This document shows, in pieces, positions 63,073 to 64,000 of a stretch of DNA of 64,000 nucleotides. This DNA is from JANNYA01 sp031422315 (lineage in GTDB: Bacteria > Pseudomonadota > Gammaproteobacteria > Xanthomonadales > SZUA-5). Under the pieces are notes generated by a model, which saw only the letters and a program-made list of their open reading frames with translations, was not told the DNA's origin and ran no database searches. The stretch spans positions 1 through 64,000 of the forward strand of contig JANOQN010000014.1 of NCBI GenBank assembly GCA_031422315.1, in the 5' to 3' direction. Position 1 is the first letter of the stretch; the number at the start of each line of letters is the position of its first letter. The translations under genes and the position numbers were made by a program.

Positions 63073-64000
63073 ATGAAATGGCTCATCCGCCGCGTAGTTA
63101 AAAAAGGCAAAGGCACGCTTCAGTACGAAGAAGATATCCATTACGGTGAAGAACTCGATATTGGCCGTGGCGCCGATCAAGCGATTTTAGTCACTGATGT
63201 CCGTGTTGCGCTGGAACACGTGCGCGTGCGGGCGATTAGCGGTGGAAAAAAATACCGCATTGAATCAATGATTGCCGCTGGCGTACGCATCAACGGGCAT
63301 ATCGAGCAAACGGCCACGGTCGGCACCGGCGCGTATTTGGAGCTGGGTAATATTCGCGTCACGCTGATTGAGCCGCCGACAGGTTATGAGGCGGCCGTTG
63401 AAGTAGCGCCAGTTGATAAGTCCGAACAAACCGCGCGCTTAGAAGCCGAACGCCTTCCCAATACGCTGCTTGAAACGGGTTTGAGCAAGCGCCGACCGTC
63501 TTGGCTACTGTTTGCATTCTTTTTGCTGATTGGCCTGATTATTCCGTTGCTGACGCACTATTTGCCCGGCTTAGGTAAAACGCTGCGCGGCACACCACTA
63601 TCAACCGCCGCTTGGGAATCGGGCGATCTGGCTGCGCCGCACCACTATTTCGGACAGGACTGCACCCAATGCCACGAAAAAGGTTTTGTAAGCGCCAAAG
63701 ACGATAAATGCCTAACCTGCCATGAGCGCACGCAGGCACATGCCGATCCAAAACTGTATGCCAATTTTGAACTAGCTGATGCCGATTGCGCGTATTGCCA
63801 CCGCGATCATAACGGCGTTGATGGGCTGATTTTGACCAATCAATCGCTGTGCTCGGATTGCCACATTGATATCAAACACCGCACTAATAATGTAAGCAAA
63901 CTCGCAAAAGTGTCGGATTTTGGTAATGACCATCCGCAGTTTAGCGTCAATCTGCCGGCTTGGGATGCGGCTGGCAAGTTCGCGCCAACTAGGGTCAGCA
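63073..64000 (+). CDS. FHA-like domain, membrane span and multiheme cytochrome c; cut by window end
   Basis: At least 309 residues, running off the right edge. Residues about 20-100 look like an FHA (phosphothreonine-binding) domain: ELDIGRGADQAILVTDVRVA, then LEHVRVR and a Gly/Asn turn. A membrane span is at about 140-158 (SWLLFAFFLLIGLIIPLL). The periplasmic part has four CxxCH heme c motifs so far: CTQCH (197), CLTCH (213), CAYCH (239) and CSDCH (260), with extra histidines (HHYF, HADP) as possible distal ligands. Start ATG 63073. Probably receives electrons from the membrane protein before it and passes them outward. Confidence 0.85.
   Translation, partial: MKWLIRRVVKKGKGTLQYEEDIHYGEELDIGRGADQAILVTDVRVALEHVRVRAISGGKKYRIESMIAAGVRINGHIEQTATVGTGAYLELGNIRVTLIEPPTGYEAAVEVAPVDKSEQTARLEAERLPNTLLETGLSKRRPSWLLFAFFLLIGLIIPLLTHYLPGLGKTLRGTPLSTAAWESGDLAAPHHYFGQDCTQCHEKGFVSAKDDKCLTCHERTQAHADPKLYANFELADADCAYCHRDHNGVDGLILTNQSLCSDCHIDIKHRTNNVSKLAKVSDFGNDHPQFSVNLPAWDAAGKFAPTRVS

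Overview
The window reads as a moderate-G+C gammaproteobacterial chromosome. A Xanthomonadales (Lysobacterales) or closely related lineage is the best guess. The grounds are a complete 14-gene nuo operon with separate nuoC and nuoD, a TonB receptor/YfiR/histidine kinase locus, DUF1800-DUF1501 secreted pairs, and secreted proteins carrying an F-x-(D/N)-G-F-E tail. This is inference from gene content, not from a marker gene. No rRNA, tRNA, CRISPR array or recognisable prophage was seen.

Layout. 1-4.7 kb: a partial unknown gene, a membrane zinc peptidase and a polyamine ABC operon (potF-potG-potH, with no potI next to it). 4.7-8.7 kb: an MFS transporter, a 156-bp inverted-repeat element, purM, and a two-gene winged-helix/nucleotidyltransferase module behind a palindromic operator. 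8.7-13 kb: a secreted beta-helix protein and an M1 aminopeptidase lipoprotein. 13-21.7 kb: signalling genes (TonB receptor divergent from YfiR-CHASE8-like histidine kinase, a Ser/Thr kinase with TPRs, an SRPBCC-like protein and a fragmentary TonB plug ORF). 21.8-24.5 kb: a flavin-transfer locus (outer-membrane protein, FMN-binding protein, ApbE, heme-type membrane protein). 24.6-26.3 kb: xerC and a PIN/RHH toxin-antitoxin pair. 26.3-31 kb: a duplicated, partly decayed secreted-protein cluster ending in a subtilisin-like protease, followed by a large palindromic repeat element. 31-38.9 kb: hpf-unknown-abgT operon divergent from an NhaR-like regulator, the DUF1800/DUF1501 pair and a Uma2-type nuclease. 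39-42.6 kb: a DesK/DesR-type two-component system and two orphan genes. 42.7-58.9 kb: an enoyl-CoA hydratase-family gene and nuoN to nuoA on the minus strand, interrupted between nuoF and nuoE by a repeat element. 59-64 kb: a long non-coding stretch, then a three-gene redox operon cut by the window end.

The most striking unit is that last operon. It pairs a cytoplasmic flavoprotein, fused to two cyclic-nucleotide-binding domains and a four-cluster ferredoxin, with a multi-span membrane protein rich in histidines and with an FHA-TM-multiheme cytochrome c protein. Together they could form a regulated route for electrons from NAD(P)H across the inner membrane. A second extracytoplasmic electron-transfer locus (FMN-binding protein plus ApbE plus heme-type membrane protein) lies at 21.8-24.5 kb. 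Two families of inverted-repeat elements sit in intergenic regions, one of them inside the nuo operon.
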